Shown: positions 1-8,511, numbered from the stretch's first letter. The stretch: DNA of 56,014 nucleotides from Rhodobacter ferrooxidans (GCF_000176015.1 NZ_ACYY01000022.1:1-56014), one strand, 5' to 3'. Notes: a model not told the origin generated them from the sequence alone. Translations and numbers: made by a program.

Positions 1-456
1 GGCACCGCGCGGCCCACGGTCGATCGAGGCGCGCACCACCCACAGGTCGATATCCGCCGGCGGCACGGAATCCACGAACATCGCCAGCCGCGCGCCGGTG
101 TCGCGCACGTCGATCAGCGTCACCTGATAGCTTTGGTGCCCGTCGGTGACGATGAAACCCTGCTCGGGCATGCCGTCATCATCCGTGTCGGGGCTGCCTT
201 CGGGCGCGTCTTTGCCCTGGCCCACGGCCATGCCGACCAGCCGACGCACCATGCGCGCCGCCCGCCTGCGAAGATCCGCTGCCCCCTCGGCCCCTTCCAG
301 AATCAGCGGGCCCTGCAACCCGTCCACCTTCAGCGCCTCGCCGATCCAACGCCAGGTGGCACCGGTGTTCAGCACGTCCATAGGTGCAGCCCGCAGGCCG
401 TCTGTTTCTGTCTGTGACCAAGATATGACAAACGTGCCGCGAGAGCCCGTTTTCAT
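1..456 (-). CDS. N-terminal part of a Hint-type protein, cut by the window edge
   Basis: Reading leftward from the ATG at 454-456 gives 152 open codons that run off the window at position 1. The protein starts MKTGSRGTFVISWSQTE and later contains GFIVTDGHQSYQVTLIDV and DLWVVRASIDRGPRG. From memory, this N-terminal module precedes a Hint (hedgehog/intein-like) autoprocessing domain in many Rhodobacterales proteins. The Hint domain itself would lie beyond the edge and is not visible. A downstream ATG at 379-381 is less likely, because the residues before it match the family start. It follows the LpxR-like gene on the same strand after about 110 bases. Family assignment is by recalled resemblance only. 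Confidence 0.55.
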   Translation of the reverse strand, partial: MKTGSRGTFVISWSQTETDGLRAAPMDVLNTGATWRWIGEALKVDGLQGPLILEGAEGAADLRRRAARMVRRLVGMAVGQGKDAPEGSPDTDDDGMPEQGFIVTDGHQSYQVTLIDVRDTGARLAMFVDSVPPADIDLWVVRASIDRGPRGA

Positions 457-565
457 GCCTGTTTGCCTGCTCGTTTATTCTTTTTGTATTCGGACGGTTA
501 TCCGCCTCATCAGAAACGTTAACAGGCGAAGGCTTGATTGGCTATGGCAGATGGGCAACAGTCGG

Positions 566-1477
566 TCAGAATCGAAGACGCAACTTCAGCGAGCCGAGAA
601 CCTGATCGTCGGGCTGGCCGACAAATTCATGGCCCAGCCAGGTCACGCCATAGAACACTTCTGATTTCTCGCCCTGCCAGTTCGCCCCCATCCGCAACCG
701 GCTGCGGCTGTCGGCCAGTTCGGCAGCCCCGCCGTCGGGCAGGTAAATACTGTCGAATACCTGCGCCACATCGCCGCCCAGCGTCAGGCTGAACCCCTTG
801 CCATCGCTGCCGCCGATGCCCTCGACCCGCTGGCCGGTCACGCTGTCGCGCACCAACAGCCCGCCCCGGCCAAGACCGCCGATCACCACATCGCCGCCGA
901 CCCGCAGCAGCGTTTCCACCCCGATCTGTGCCGCCGCAAAGGGCCGAACCGTCACGCTGTCGCCCAGCGCGAAGCTGCGGCCGATCTCGGCCTGCGCTGC
1001 GGGGTGAAAGCCGTTCGGGATCTGGTTGCCCAGCACTTGCGGCGCATCAAGATCCAACATGTTGTGGACAGTGCGCTGAAAGCCACCAATGCCGGTCTGC
1101 GGCCCGGTCAACACCAGTTCGCCGCCCAGACTGACCTCGGCGGCGCCCCAGGCAAAATGCGTGAACAGCCCCAGGCCCAGCGCGCCGACATAGCGCCGGT
1201 CGCCCGGCGGCGGCGCCACCAGATCGGTGGGCGAGATGATTTCGCTGCGCAGCCGGTATTCCAGCAAGTCACCGGGCGTGCCCGGCAGGCTGCCGGTCCA
1301 GCCAGAACCGCGAAGTTTGCTGATACTGTAGGAACCCGAGCGCCAGCGGTCGTGGCCATCCCCCAACGCGTCGTTGGTAAACAGGCGCACAGTGCCAAGC
1401 GTTGTGCGCTCTTGTGCCGCCACCGGCGCAACCATGCAAGTGCCAGCCAGAAGCGCGGCGAGGAGAATTTTGAACAT
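566..1477 (-). CDS. LpxR-like outer-membrane lipid A 3'-O-deacylase family protein
   Basis: A 303-residue protein that begins MFKILLAALLAGTCMVAPVAA, a clear Sec signal peptide. An upstream in-frame start exists, but it would put 27 residues before the signal peptide, so the ATG at 1475-1477 is chosen. The mature N-terminus has a TNDALGDGHDRWRSGSYS stretch, matching the Asn-Asp region of LpxR/DUF2219 proteins. A His in GGFQRTVHNMLD fits the family catalytic His. The chain ends LKLRLRF, with the terminal Phe usual for outer-membrane beta barrels. LpxR enzymes remove the 3'-acyloxyacyl group from lipid A in the outer membrane. The active-site assignment is by pattern, not alignment. Confidence 0.8.
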   Translation of the reverse strand: MFKILLAALLAGTCMVAPVAAQERTTLGTVRLFTNDALGDGHDRWRSGSYSISKLRGSGWTGSLPGTPGDLLEYRLRSEIISPTDLVAPPPGDRRYVGALGLGLFTHFAWGAAEVSLGGELVLTGPQTGIGGFQRTVHNMLDLDAPQVLGNQIPNGFHPAAQAEIGRSFALGDSVTVRPFAAAQIGVETLLRVGGDVVIGGLGRGGLLVRDSVTGQRVEGIGGSDGKGFSLTLGGDVAQVFDSIYLPDGGAAELADSRSRLRMGANWQGEKSEVFYGVTWLGHEFVGQPDDQVLGSLKLRLRF

Positions 1478-1639
1478 GTGCAATCCCGAACAAAAGGCCC
1501 CCCAGCCTTTGATAATCTTAACGCAGGGCCGCAGCGGTCTGCCAGTAAAATCACGCAATCCAGGTTAATTTTCCACAAGCCCCTTCACCAGCCCACTGAT
1601 TTCACTTGGTTCATTCAGTCGTCGCGCAAGCCCCCTCAG

Positions 1640-1880
1640 GTAACTCCCCCATTTTTGACGGGGCGCATTCTTAGAGCTTACGCGGCCATTTTCCGTTCTT
1701 GGGCGGCGGGAATGTCGCCGGTGCCCATGTTCGGGCGGTCGTTGTTGTACGTCCAAAGCCATTGTGTGGAGTGATATTGGGCCTCCTCGATGCTTTCGAT
1801 GATGTATTGGTCGAGCCATTCAAGCCTGACGATGCGGTTAAAGCGTTCGATGTGGGCGTTCTGCTGGGGTTGGTGAAGGG
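1640..1880 (-). mobile_element. IS3-family fragment: right end and C-terminus of OrfB
   Basis: Minus-strand translation gives QQNAHIERFNRIVRLEWLDQ followed by QWLWTYNNDRPNMGTGDI and a terminal KMAA, the C-terminal end of an IS3-type OrfB integrase. The DNA after the stop (about 1640-1680) matches the right terminal inverted repeat of the IS3 derivative at 51254-51293, including the run of C before ATTTTTG and the GCATTC box. Everything upstream of roughly residue QPQQN is missing, so catalytic Asp residues are absent and the fragment is dead. Confidence 0.8.
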
Positions 1881-2240
1881 GTCGCGCCGCGCTGTCGAAT
1901 GGTCCGCCAGTTCGTTCGACAAGCCAACCATCAGCACATTCCGGGCAACCGGGGTGCGCTTTCCCACAACTGCACTTGGCTTGCGGCGCACCCGTTTCCC
2001 GCTGCGGAAGTGCTGCGCCGAATTCGGAACAGGCAGGCAGGAAATTGCCGCAATGCTCGGAATGCTCGCAGCGGTACCAAGTCCGGCCGTCTTGGCCCTG
2101 CACGCTCAGCAGGCGGCCACCGCACTTGCCAGGTTCATTGACTTCCTGGTCGGGGCCGGGCGGCTGAACAATCCCACAGGCGGGATCCTTCACAAGTTCG
2201 GTGTCAAAGGCCGACGGGCGGGTATTCGATGCGAGGATGG
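1881..2240 (-). pseudogene. C-terminal zinc-ribbon remnant of a UvrD-type helicase
   Basis: The open frame upstream of the IS3 fragment reads LPAILASNTRPSAFDTEL, then two Cys clusters: CGGRLL...GRTWYRCEHSEHCGNFLPAC and CSCGKAHPGCPECADGWLVERTG. Such topoisomerase-type C4 zinc fingers occur at the C-terminus of some UvrD/helicase-IV-like proteins, where a PSAF.TEL motif also precedes them. Both ends are lost: the left end is joined to the IS3 fragment near 1880, and the right end meets the structured repeat near 2239. No helicase motif remains. The assignment is from recalled family architecture; a topoisomerase-like zinc protein is the alternative. Confidence 0.5.
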
Positions 2241-2489
2241 CGGGAAGGCGCAGGGTGGCGCAAAGGTCGCCCTCCTTGCGCCACCCACTGTTTCATTGAG
2301 AATTCAGCGCTGCACGGGCCGATCCTTGGCGCGCGTCAGCCTGCCCGTCAGTCTCTCCAGTGACCGACCTGGCGCCCGCCAGCTGGAAATCGGTGCTGTA
2401 AGCCACGCCAGGCCTGCAAATTTCCAAGCAAATCAACGGGTGGCAGGGCTGCCGTGCCGGATGCCCCCCTCTTTGCCCGCCAATGCCGG
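2239..2489 (+). repeat. Structured intergenic repeat, copy A
   Basis: About 250 bases here match 12250-12502 along their length, by eye roughly three quarters identical. The block opens with GGCGGGAAGGCGCAGGGTGG and closes with a box ending TTTGCCCGCCAATGC. Inside, 2253-2286 forms a strong hairpin: GGGTGGCGCAAAGG pairs with CCTTGCGCCACCC across a short loop. Short open frames in this block are not credible genes. Confidence 0.7.
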
Positions 2490-2490
2490 C

Positions 2491-2589
2491 TGACCTGCCC
2501 CCCGGAAGTTCCCTCAGTCTGATGTAGAGTCTGCCCAACCTGACGGAGCAGACGAGATGAGGAAAAGCCGTTTCACCGAAGCGCAGATT
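2491..2589 (+). mobile_element. IS3-family left end with the first codons of OrfA
   Basis: A terminal-repeat-like TGACCTGCCCCC at 2491 is followed by an ATG at 2557 whose codons read MRKSRFTEAQI, the standard opening of an IS3-family OrfA helix-turn-helix protein. The frame is lost after 11 codons, where sequence switches to unrelated DNA. Only the left tip of the element survives, and it is a different subtype from the fragment at 1640. Confidence 0.7.
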
Positions 2590-2637
2590 ACCGCCCCTCC
2601 TACGCAAGCAAGCCCCGCCATCGCGGGGCCTGCTTGA

Positions 2638-2808
2638 TGCGGGTCCGTATCATTTGGCGAATTCGCCCTCGCTGAAGGCGATGTCGGTGAACGTCTTTCA
2701 ACATCGGAGAGAACCCATGACATTCAACGCCGGATGCTGGAGGCCGCCAGCCGTCGTCCTCGTGATGCTGATGCTCTGGCTCAGCGGATGCGCGACGGGC
2801 GGTTTTGA
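2638..2808 (+). pseudogene. C-terminal fragment of a phage i-spanin (Rz-like)
   Basis: Frame starting at 2638 reads FGEFALAEGDVGERLSTSER and ends with RRMLEAASRRPRDADALAQR followed by MRDGRF and TGA at 2806-2808. A charged helical tail ending in (R)MRDGRF resembles the C-termini of Rz-type inner-membrane spanins of alphaproteobacterial phages. It overlaps the start of the Rz1-like lipoprotein gene at 2717 in another frame, as Rz/Rz1 pairs commonly do. The N-terminus, including the membrane anchor, is gone: there is an in-frame stop at 2635-2637. Confidence 0.4.
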
Positions 2809-2980
2809 TCCCGGCACTGGGGTCTGTCCGCCGGTGGTGGAGTATAGCCGGTCAGAGCAGGCGCGGGCGGCGGATGACGTTGGGGCACTGCCGGAGGACG
2901 CCGTGATCGGCGAATGGCTGGCGGATTATGCCGTGCTGCGGGATCAGGCGCGGGTGTGTTCCCGGCTGCAGGCACCGTGA
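2717..2980 (+). CDS. Small Rz1-like outer-membrane lipoprotein
   Basis: An 87-residue protein starting at the ATG at 2717, preceded by GGAGAG at ribosome-binding distance. An upstream in-frame ATG at 2654 would place 21 extra residues before the signal and is rejected. The N-terminus has a hydrophobic stretch VVLVMLMLWLSGC, where LSGC is a lipobox. The mature part holds VEYSRSEQARAADDVGALPE and a final helix with DYAVLRDQARVC. Position and form match an o-spanin (Rz1) lipoprotein of a phage lysis cassette, which pairs with Rz to fuse the two membranes. Only this gene and the Rz tail remain, so it is probably a relic. Confidence 0.55.
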   Translation: MTFNAGCWRPPAVVLVMLMLWLSGCATGGFDPGTGVCPPVVEYSRSEQARAADDVGALPEDAVIGEWLADYAVLRDQARVCSRLQAP

Positions 2981-2999
2981 ATATCTTGCATTTGCTGGT

Positions 3000-3079
3000 G
3001 ATGGCGCTGCCAGAACGATTGCAAATCTCGTGGCAATTCTGGCAGAGTCTGGGAATGCCATTCAACGCGGCGGCAGTTG
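3000..3079. repeat. 80-bp repeat shared with 44570-44649
   Basis: The segment ATGGCGCT...GCGGCGGCAGTTG recurs near 44570-44649. The last 43 bases, from the CAATTCTGGC box to GCGGCAGTTG, differ at only one position. Both copies sit beside IS debris, so this is most likely one end of an insertion sequence, but I could not identify the family. Confidence 0.6.
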
Positions 3080-3185
3080 GTCGGAAGATTCCATTGCCGC
3101 CGCATCGCCGATTTGACAGCCGGGCATTGCAAGTCCGCAATGTGGCGATTATTTCCCGGCAGAACTTTTTGGATAAGGGGCCCAA

Positions 3186-3506
3186 ATGGCTGACTTCAAC
3201 ATCAACGCACTGTCGCTCAAGGACCTGAAGCAATTGCAGAAGGATGTCGCGAAAGCGATTTCCGGTTTCGAGGACCGGAAGAAAGCCGAAGCCCGCGTGG
3301 CGCTCGAAGCCCGCGCAAGGGAATTGGGCTTCAGCCTTTCCGATCTCGCAGGTGTCGAGGTCAAGGCCACGCGCAATCCCGCCGCCGCGAAATACCAGCA
3401 CCCGGAAAACCCTAGCGTCACCTGGTCCGGGCGTGGGCGGCGGCCGCTCTGGTTCGTCGAGGCGATCGAAGCCGGACGCAAGGCCGAGGATCTGGTGGTC
3501 GGCTGA
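3186..3506 (+). CDS. H-NS family nucleoid-associated protein (HvrA-like)
   Basis: A 106-residue protein. Residues 1-60 form a charged coiled coil (LSLKDLKQLQKDVAKAISGF and following) used for oligomerisation. The C-terminus carries WSGRGRRPLWFVEAIEAG, the (T)W(S)GRGRxPxW DNA-binding loop of H-NS/HvrA-type silencers. HvrA proteins bind curved AT-rich DNA and silence or modulate genes, often horizontally acquired ones. The gene lies between phage/IS debris and the cyclic-di-GMP gene and looks intact and monocistronic. A weak purine-rich stretch precedes the ATG. Family assignment is firm; targets are unknown. Confidence 0.88.
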   Translation: MADFNINALSLKDLKQLQKDVAKAISGFEDRKKAEARVALEARARELGFSLSDLAGVEVKATRNPAAAKYQHPENPSVTWSGRGRRPLWFVEAIEAGRKAEDLVVG

Positions 3507-3870
3507 CGGGACGGGCGAGGTCATGCCTCTGCGTCACTAGCCTCGGAATGTGGACGCAACAAGCTCGCCGAAGCCGATTACTGGTGAATCCGGTCATGGT
3601 TTCCGGCCCTGCATCGGTGTTCAAACAAGGCCTGTGATTGGCACCTGCGTCCTCGTTTCCGGATGTGGCGCCGCGAAAGAAAGAAGCAAACGGCAACCTG
3701 CACTTGGCAAAGATGGCGTGCCCTCGACAGGGGCAGGTCAAAGCTGTCCAGCACCACCCGAGAATTTGTCCCGCTGACCCCACCGGACTAACTGTCCTTT
3801 TGGCGGTGCGATCAATGCGTCACACCAGCTACCGGAGTAGGTCTGGTTTCAAGTTTGCTGCACTCATGAA
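3507..3870. other. Gene-free stretch
   Basis: About 360 bases between the H-NS-like gene and the PAS-GGDEF-EAL gene. Short open frames occur on both strands, but none has a convincing start, composition or family resemblance. The promoter of the downstream gene should lie here; I did not find a clear consensus box. Confidence 0.5.
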
Positions 3871-6642
3871 TTGAGCATCCGTGTTACCGACCTGCCAGCG
3901 CAGCGGCGAGTGAGGGTTTCGGTGGGAAAGAAGTACCGATCGGCAGTTTCGATGCCCTTAGTCGTCGCGGGCGCCTATGCCGCCATAAGCACGATCTATA
4001 TCTTTGCCAGTGATCGATTCCTGGTCCTGGTTGCGGATTCGTATGCCCACTATGAGCTGCTCCAGACCTACAAGGGCTGGGCGTTCGTGGCAATTACCTC
4101 ATTGTTTCTGTGGATTATCTTGAGCTACGCTTGGGGACGGATCAACCAGACACTGAGGGAAACCCTTCAACTCCAACGGCGGTTTCGTCTTGCACTCGAT
4201 GCCGCGGGCGGTGGAGTTTGGGAGGAACGATCCACACACGGCGGTGGCGAGAGCGTCCATCTGTCGGGTCGGCTCGCTGAGCAAATTGGTTTGAATTCGG
4301 AAATGGATTTTCGACACGCCGAGCTCAGGAAGCTCGTGCATCCGGAGGATCTGCCAACCTTTGACGCCCGGGTAAAATCCACAGATGAACCTATCGAGGT
4401 CGTACAGGACACCACGTGCCGCATTCTGGCAAATGACGGCGAATATCGATGGGTCCGGATTGTCTCGGAGGTCATTGCCGATCACCCGGATGAACCAGGC
4501 CAAGTGGTCGGCGTTGCCTTGGACGTGACCGAACAGAAAGACATCGCCCAGCAACTCCAGGAGATCATTCTGGGTGGCGAGTTGGGGACATGGCGTTTCG
4601 ACCTTCCGGCGCAAGTAATCCACATCAACGAACGCTGGGCAGAAATGCTCGGCTATACGAAGGAAGAACTTGATCCGGTTTCCGTTGAACAGTGGCGCGC
4701 ATTTTTGCATCCGGATGATCTGCAGCGCATGGAATCTGCCCATGAAGCCCAATTCTCAGTAGGAGATTACCTCTTTTCCAATGAATTGCGGATGCGCCAT
4801 CGTCTCGGTCACTGGGTCTGGGTCCTGTCGCGGGGGCGAGTGACTCGCTTCTCGGCTTCCGGCGAACCGGTGATCATGTCTGGCGTTCACGGAGACATAT
4901 CCGCTCGAAAATCGTTGGAAAAAGATTTGCAGAACGAACGGGATTTTCTTCTGCGACTGACTGAGACCAGCATTTCCGGAATCCTTGCCCTTGATGGTGA
5001 CGGTGTGGTTCTGTTCGTGAACAAAGAGGCCGAAGCCATTCTCGGCCTGACAACAGACCAGATGATCGGGCGCACTCATGATGACCCATCATGGAAGATC
5101 ACGGCGCCGGATGGTTCTCCACTCGGCGAGCATGACTTTCCGTTTGTTCGGGCGGTCGAGCAGGGGATAGCTTTCCGGGATATTCGCCTGAGGATTGTCA
5201 GGCCAGACGGCAGGAACCGCATCATTTCGGTAAACGTTGCGCCGATTCTGGACACCAATAGTCCCATACGCGTCGTTTGTTCGGTGACCGACATAACGGC
5301 ACAGGCCGAATTCCAGCACTCTCTGGCCCGCGCGGCGGAAGCAGCACAATACGCAGCCCTGCACGATCAGATGACTGGCCTGCCAAACCGCGAACTCTTC
5401 CGTGAATACCTTGAAGCCGCCATTCGTCTGGCCAACAGCAACACGATCGAGTTGATGCTCGTTTTCATGGACATCGACAACTTCAAGCAGATCAATGACA
5501 CCTATGGCCATTTCAATGGCGACAAGCTTTTGCTGGAACTGTCGCACCGCATCGCCTCACACCAGAACACGTCCGACACCATGGCCAGAATCGGAGGTGA
5601 TGAGTTCACTTTCCTGCATCAATTGCAGTCCGGTGAAAGCGCTGCTGAGGTTCTCGACCCACTGGTTCAGGAGCTGGAACGGCCTTTCCTCATCGATGGT
5701 GGTCAGGTCTACCTGACGGTGAGTTTTGGTGTGAGCATCTTCCGAAGAGACGCCAACGATGCGGACGAGATGCTGCGCAATGCCGACCTCGCGATGTATC
5801 AGGCAAAAGGCAACGGCAGAAACCAGCACGTCGTGTTCTCATCGTCGCTGCGGGCGCAGATGTCTCAGCAAGCAAAGGTCACGCAGGCGTTGCAACGGGC
5901 GCTTCGCGACAAGACTTTCTCTCTCGTCCTGCAGCCGAAGTTCAGCCTCAACGAGCCAGCAAGGGTGTCTGGCGCGGAGGCGCTCTTGCGCTGCAATGAC
6001 CCCCTGCTTCAGTCGATCGGCCCAGGCGAGTTCATCCCGGTTGCGGAACAGGCAGGCCTTGTCCGAAGCATCGACCTCTGCGTCGTGGATATGTTGGGGG
6101 GGATCAAAGCGGCCTGGAAGCAGCAAGGCATCGACCTTCGTGTGTCGATCAATCTGTCGTCGGAAAGCCTCAGGTGGAGTGGATTTGGGGATGCGCTGGT
6201 CAGGCGTTTCCATGAAAACCGGATCGGCCCCGACGACGTTCTGATTGAACTGACGGAAAGTGCGCTCATGGACATGAGCCCGACAAGCAAGGCCAATATG
6301 GGATCGATCTTAGCCGAAGGGTTCGACATCTCGGCGGATGATTTTGGCACAGGATACTCCTCCCTCAGTTACTTGCACCTCATCCAGCTGCGAGAACTGA
6401 AGATCGACCGCAGCTTCATTGCCAGATTGGGTGCGGGCGTTGGTGCCTCGGACTCGATTGTGCGCGCGATATTGGCAATGGCGCGTGCGTTGGGGCTGCG
6501 CACCGTGGCCGAGGGCGTTGAGACCGAGGCTCAACGGGAATGGCTGCAGGACCAGGGCTGCGATGAAGTTCAGGGATTTCTGTTTGGTGCAGGCATGAGC
6601 GTTGACGCGTTTACCGCCAACTTCATGATGACGAAGCACTGA
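3871..6642 (+). CDS. Membrane PAS-PAS-PAS-GGDEF-EAL cyclic-di-GMP enzyme
   Basis: A 923-residue protein. Two hydrophobic helices lie at about 28-50 and 70-90, followed by three PAS-type regions (about 105-225, 230-345 and 355-470), then GGDEF and EAL domains. GGDEF is intact (ARIGGDEF, about 575), as is EAL (GAEALLR, about 702); DDFGTGYSS, KIDRSFI and AEGVET are also present. It could both make cyclic-di-GMP from GTP and hydrolyse it to pGpG. The inhibitory RxxD site upstream of GGDEF reads NTSD, so product inhibition may be lost. The start is a TTG at 3871, overlapping another short frame; the ATG at 3952 would remove 27 residues before the first membrane helix. Signal sensing would be through the PAS domains at the inner membrane. 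Confidence 0.93.
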   Translation: MSIRVTDLPAQRRVRVSVGKKYRSAVSMPLVVAGAYAAISTIYIFASDRFLVLVADSYAHYELLQTYKGWAFVAITSLFLWIILSYAWGRINQTLRETLQLQRRFRLALDAAGGGVWEERSTHGGGESVHLSGRLAEQIGLNSEMDFRHAELRKLVHPEDLPTFDARVKSTDEPIEVVQDTTCRILANDGEYRWVRIVSEVIADHPDEPGQVVGVALDVTEQKDIAQQLQEIILGGELGTWRFDLPAQVIHINERWAEMLGYTKEELDPVSVEQWRAFLHPDDLQRMESAHEAQFSVGDYLFSNELRMRHRLGHWVWVLSRGRVTRFSASGEPVIMSGVHGDISARKSLEKDLQNERDFLLRLTETSISGILALDGDGVVLFVNKEAEAILGLTTDQMIGRTHDDPSWKITAPDGSPLGEHDFPFVRAVEQGIAFRDIRLRIVRPDGRNRIISVNVAPILDTNSPIRVVCSVTDITAQAEFQHSLARAAEAAQYAALHDQMTGLPNRELFREYLEAAIRLANSNTIELMLVFMDIDNFKQINDTYGHFNGDKLLLELSHRIASHQNTSDTMARIGGDEFTFLHQLQSGESAAEVLDPLVQELERPFLIDGGQVYLTVSFGVSIFRRDANDADEMLRNADLAMYQAKGNGRNQHVVFSSSLRAQMSQQAKVTQALQRALRDKTFSLVLQPKFSLNEPARVSGAEALLRCNDPLLQSIGPGEFIPVAEQAGLVRSIDLCVVDMLGGIKAAWKQQGIDLRVSINLSSESLRWSGFGDALVRRFHENRIGPDDVLIELTESALMDMSPTSKANMGSILAEGFDISADDFGTGYSSLSYLHLIQLRELKIDRSFIARLGAGVGASDSIVRAILAMARALGLRTVAEGVETEAQREWLQDQGCDEVQGFLFGAGMSVDAFTANFMMTKH

Positions 6643-6898
6643 CTGAATTCCTGATCGGGTCTAAGCCTCCTGGCAAAGGCTGCTGAACTGCAGGCCGACC
6701 CCCGGTGGTACAACAACTGATCCCGAGGCAAGCGGTCCTCCCAATCGGGCTAATGCGAAAGACGGAGAACGCGTTTTCCTCGGGTCTTATTCTGGCAGCA
6801 ATCCGCCGAACATTGCATTGCGACCACGACGTCAAGAAAATCCTGAATTAGAGTTTTCCAATGTTCGCGAGGGCATCAGTGAAAAGTGGGGCAGAACA

Positions 6899-7075
6899 AT
6901 GGATTTGATCGAACACGCCAGGAAGCTCCGACATGCAGCTGCGGTTGCCGAGTGCGAAAAACACCCGGATACTGCGAAAGCACTGATCGAACTTGCGGAT
7001 GCCCTCCAGTCGGTCGCTGGTCGGCATACGACAAAGGATCAGACTGAAACACGGCCCGACCAGGACGCCTCTTGA
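6899..7075 (+). CDS. Small helical protein, family B (ALIE motif)
   Basis: A 58-residue protein, MDLIEHARKLRHAAAVAECE..., starting at 6899. An in-frame start at 6818 exists but adds residues of random character. The core DTAKALIELADALQSVAG aligns by eye with DTAHALIEVAASLHVRT of the gene at 8293, so the two are paralogues. It is predicted to be two short helices with a polar tail and has no signal or membrane segment. Function is unknown. It is the first of a run of tiny genes behind the cyclic-di-GMP enzyme. Confidence 0.55.
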   Translation: MDLIEHARKLRHAAAVAECEKHPDTAKALIELADALQSVAGRHTTKDQTETRPDQDAS

Positions 7076-7329
7076 TCCGCCACTCAATTGTCATCCTGGT
7101 CCAGTTCGCCGCGGCAAAGATCGCGCAGGTTTTGGCTCAGAAAACGAACAGGGCGACCTCTGGTCAAGCTGAGGCCAATGAACAGACCCACCCAGCTCGA
7201 ACCCGGCTGGTTTCTTGGCCACAGGTCAATACATCTTTGGGTTGATGTCTTGCGGAGGGGATTCATCATCGGTTTACGTTAGCGGGTTACCACCAGAGTG
7301 GTTGGGGGCCTGACCGGGAAGAACTGACC

Positions 7330-7518
7330 ATGGAAACGGATACCTGGATCGACGCAGTGCTGTATGACATGACGCGGTACGTTGCCCTGAACGCCGGACA
7401 CATCGATGCTATCACGGGTGATGAACTGTCGGGCTCTGCAAAGCGGGCGGACCAGAACTTTGCCGCCATCAGCGCAGGGCCGCAACCTCTGGAATTTCCC
7501 GTTGACCTTGCACGGTAG
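7330..7518 (+). CDS. Small helical protein, family A (DxW...Y...N motif)
   Basis: A 62-residue protein with GGGAAGAA placed well before the ATG at 7330. Its opening METDTWIDAVLYDMTRYVALNAGH parallels DDWLVELLTELEAHASKNGH (8579) and HDWLGDMLQEMAKYSKLNGL (8843): Asp-x-Trp, a hydrophobic heptad, then Asn. The ending PQPLEFPV also resembles the hydrophobic Phe-Pro tails of those proteins (LPF, AFPF). This pattern supports a real gene despite its size. No known domain is recognised. Confidence 0.5.
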   Translation: METDTWIDAVLYDMTRYVALNAGHIDAITGDELSGSAKRADQNFAAISAGPQPLEFPVDLAR

Positions 7519-7787
7519 ACTGAAGCTGAAAGAAATGCGGCAGTTTGGGCGTGCGCGTCAGAAGCGTTTGCACAGCGGGTTGGCGCCACGGATGCCGACG
7601 TGCAAACCTGTCGGGCATTTAGTTCCTTGCTGACAACGTGGGCGTCTGCGACCTTGTTCTGTCGCGCGACGATGCGATCAGACGCCACTGAACGGCCCAA
7701 TCCGGAGACGACACCAGCACTCACGTCCCATATTTCCGCCACAGAGACATGGCAACGATTGGCGACACGCAGCGGCTGGTGTTCCAT

Positions 7788-8003
7788 CTACTCCCTACGC
7801 AATGCCTCAGTCACAAGGCGCGCCAGGCGAGCCTGCGGTGGGCTGGCAGATGCAATGGATTGGTCCAGGATGACGTTGAGTTCAGCGCGTCGCGCAGGCG
7901 TCGTGGCCATCGCACGGGCGATGTCCAGCACCAGCACTGCGGCCGAATTACGCGCCTCGATCATCTGGAGCTCGAGCACCATCAGTTGATCCTGGTGAGA
8001 CAT
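7788..8003 (-). CDS. Small helical protein, opposite strand, unknown
   Basis: A 71-residue protein MSHQDQLMVLELQMIEARNS... Two ATGs compete (8007-8009 and 8001-8003). AGAAGG lies two bases from the first and eight from the second, so the second is chosen. Helices: LMVLELQMIEARNSAAVLVL and ARRAELNVILDQSI, ending in an Arg-rich LARLVTEALRRE. There is no signal peptide. It is divergent from the gene at 8293, with about 290 bases between, a likely shared promoter region. I know of no characterised homologue. Confidence 0.5.
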   Translation of the reverse strand: MSHQDQLMVLELQMIEARNSAAVLVLDIARAMATTPARRAELNVILDQSIASASPPQARLARLVTEALRRE

Positions 8004-8292
8004 GCACATGCCCTTCTACTGAGCTGCGGAAAACTGGTTATCCAAGGAGCAAGGCAGGAAAGCTTCATCGACCAAACCTGATGGATGCATGGCCCCCTCG
8101 CAATTACCTTTGATAGCTTGCGCACCGAACGCACGATTTTCCAGTTGGTGCGGTGGAGAATCCTCTTCGGTGCATCACACAATATATGCGACGACTTGCC
8201 ACAAGTCCTGCTACCTGAAGTGGGCGCGCCGTCCGTTAACCGGCTGTTAAGGGAATCAGCGCACAAGGTAACCTATTGGCAAGAGGTTACCC

Positions 8293-8511
8293 GTGCACAC
8301 GAATAATGACATCCACAGGACTTTGATCGCGGCGATGGTCGCCGAACATGACGGTCGGTTTGATACGGCACACGCGCTGATTGAAGTCGCGGCATCCCTG
8401 CATGTGCGTACCTTTGACGGAACATCCAGCTATTTTGGCGATCGCGTTGCGACAAATTGCGCTTTGAACACAAAACGATCAGTCACAAATCGACAGTTAA
8501 GAATGGATTAA
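8293..8511 (+). CDS. Small helical protein, family B (ALIE motif)
   Basis: A 72-residue protein from a GTG at 8293 with AAGAGG six bases upstream. The segment LIAAMVAEHDGRFDTAHALI mirrors the protein at 6899 (AAAVAECEKHPDTAKALIEL). The remaining 35 residues are polar and less conserved. It is followed by the family A genes at 8579 and 8843 on the same strand. Function is unknown. Confidence 0.5.
   Translation: MHTNNDIHRTLIAAMVAEHDGRFDTAHALIEVAASLHVRTFDGTSSYFGDRVATNCALNTKRSVTNRQLRMD

Noticed and set aside
7084-7269. 61-aa minus-strand frame between small genes
   Set aside because: No ribosome site, no similarity to the neighbouring small families, composition not convincing.
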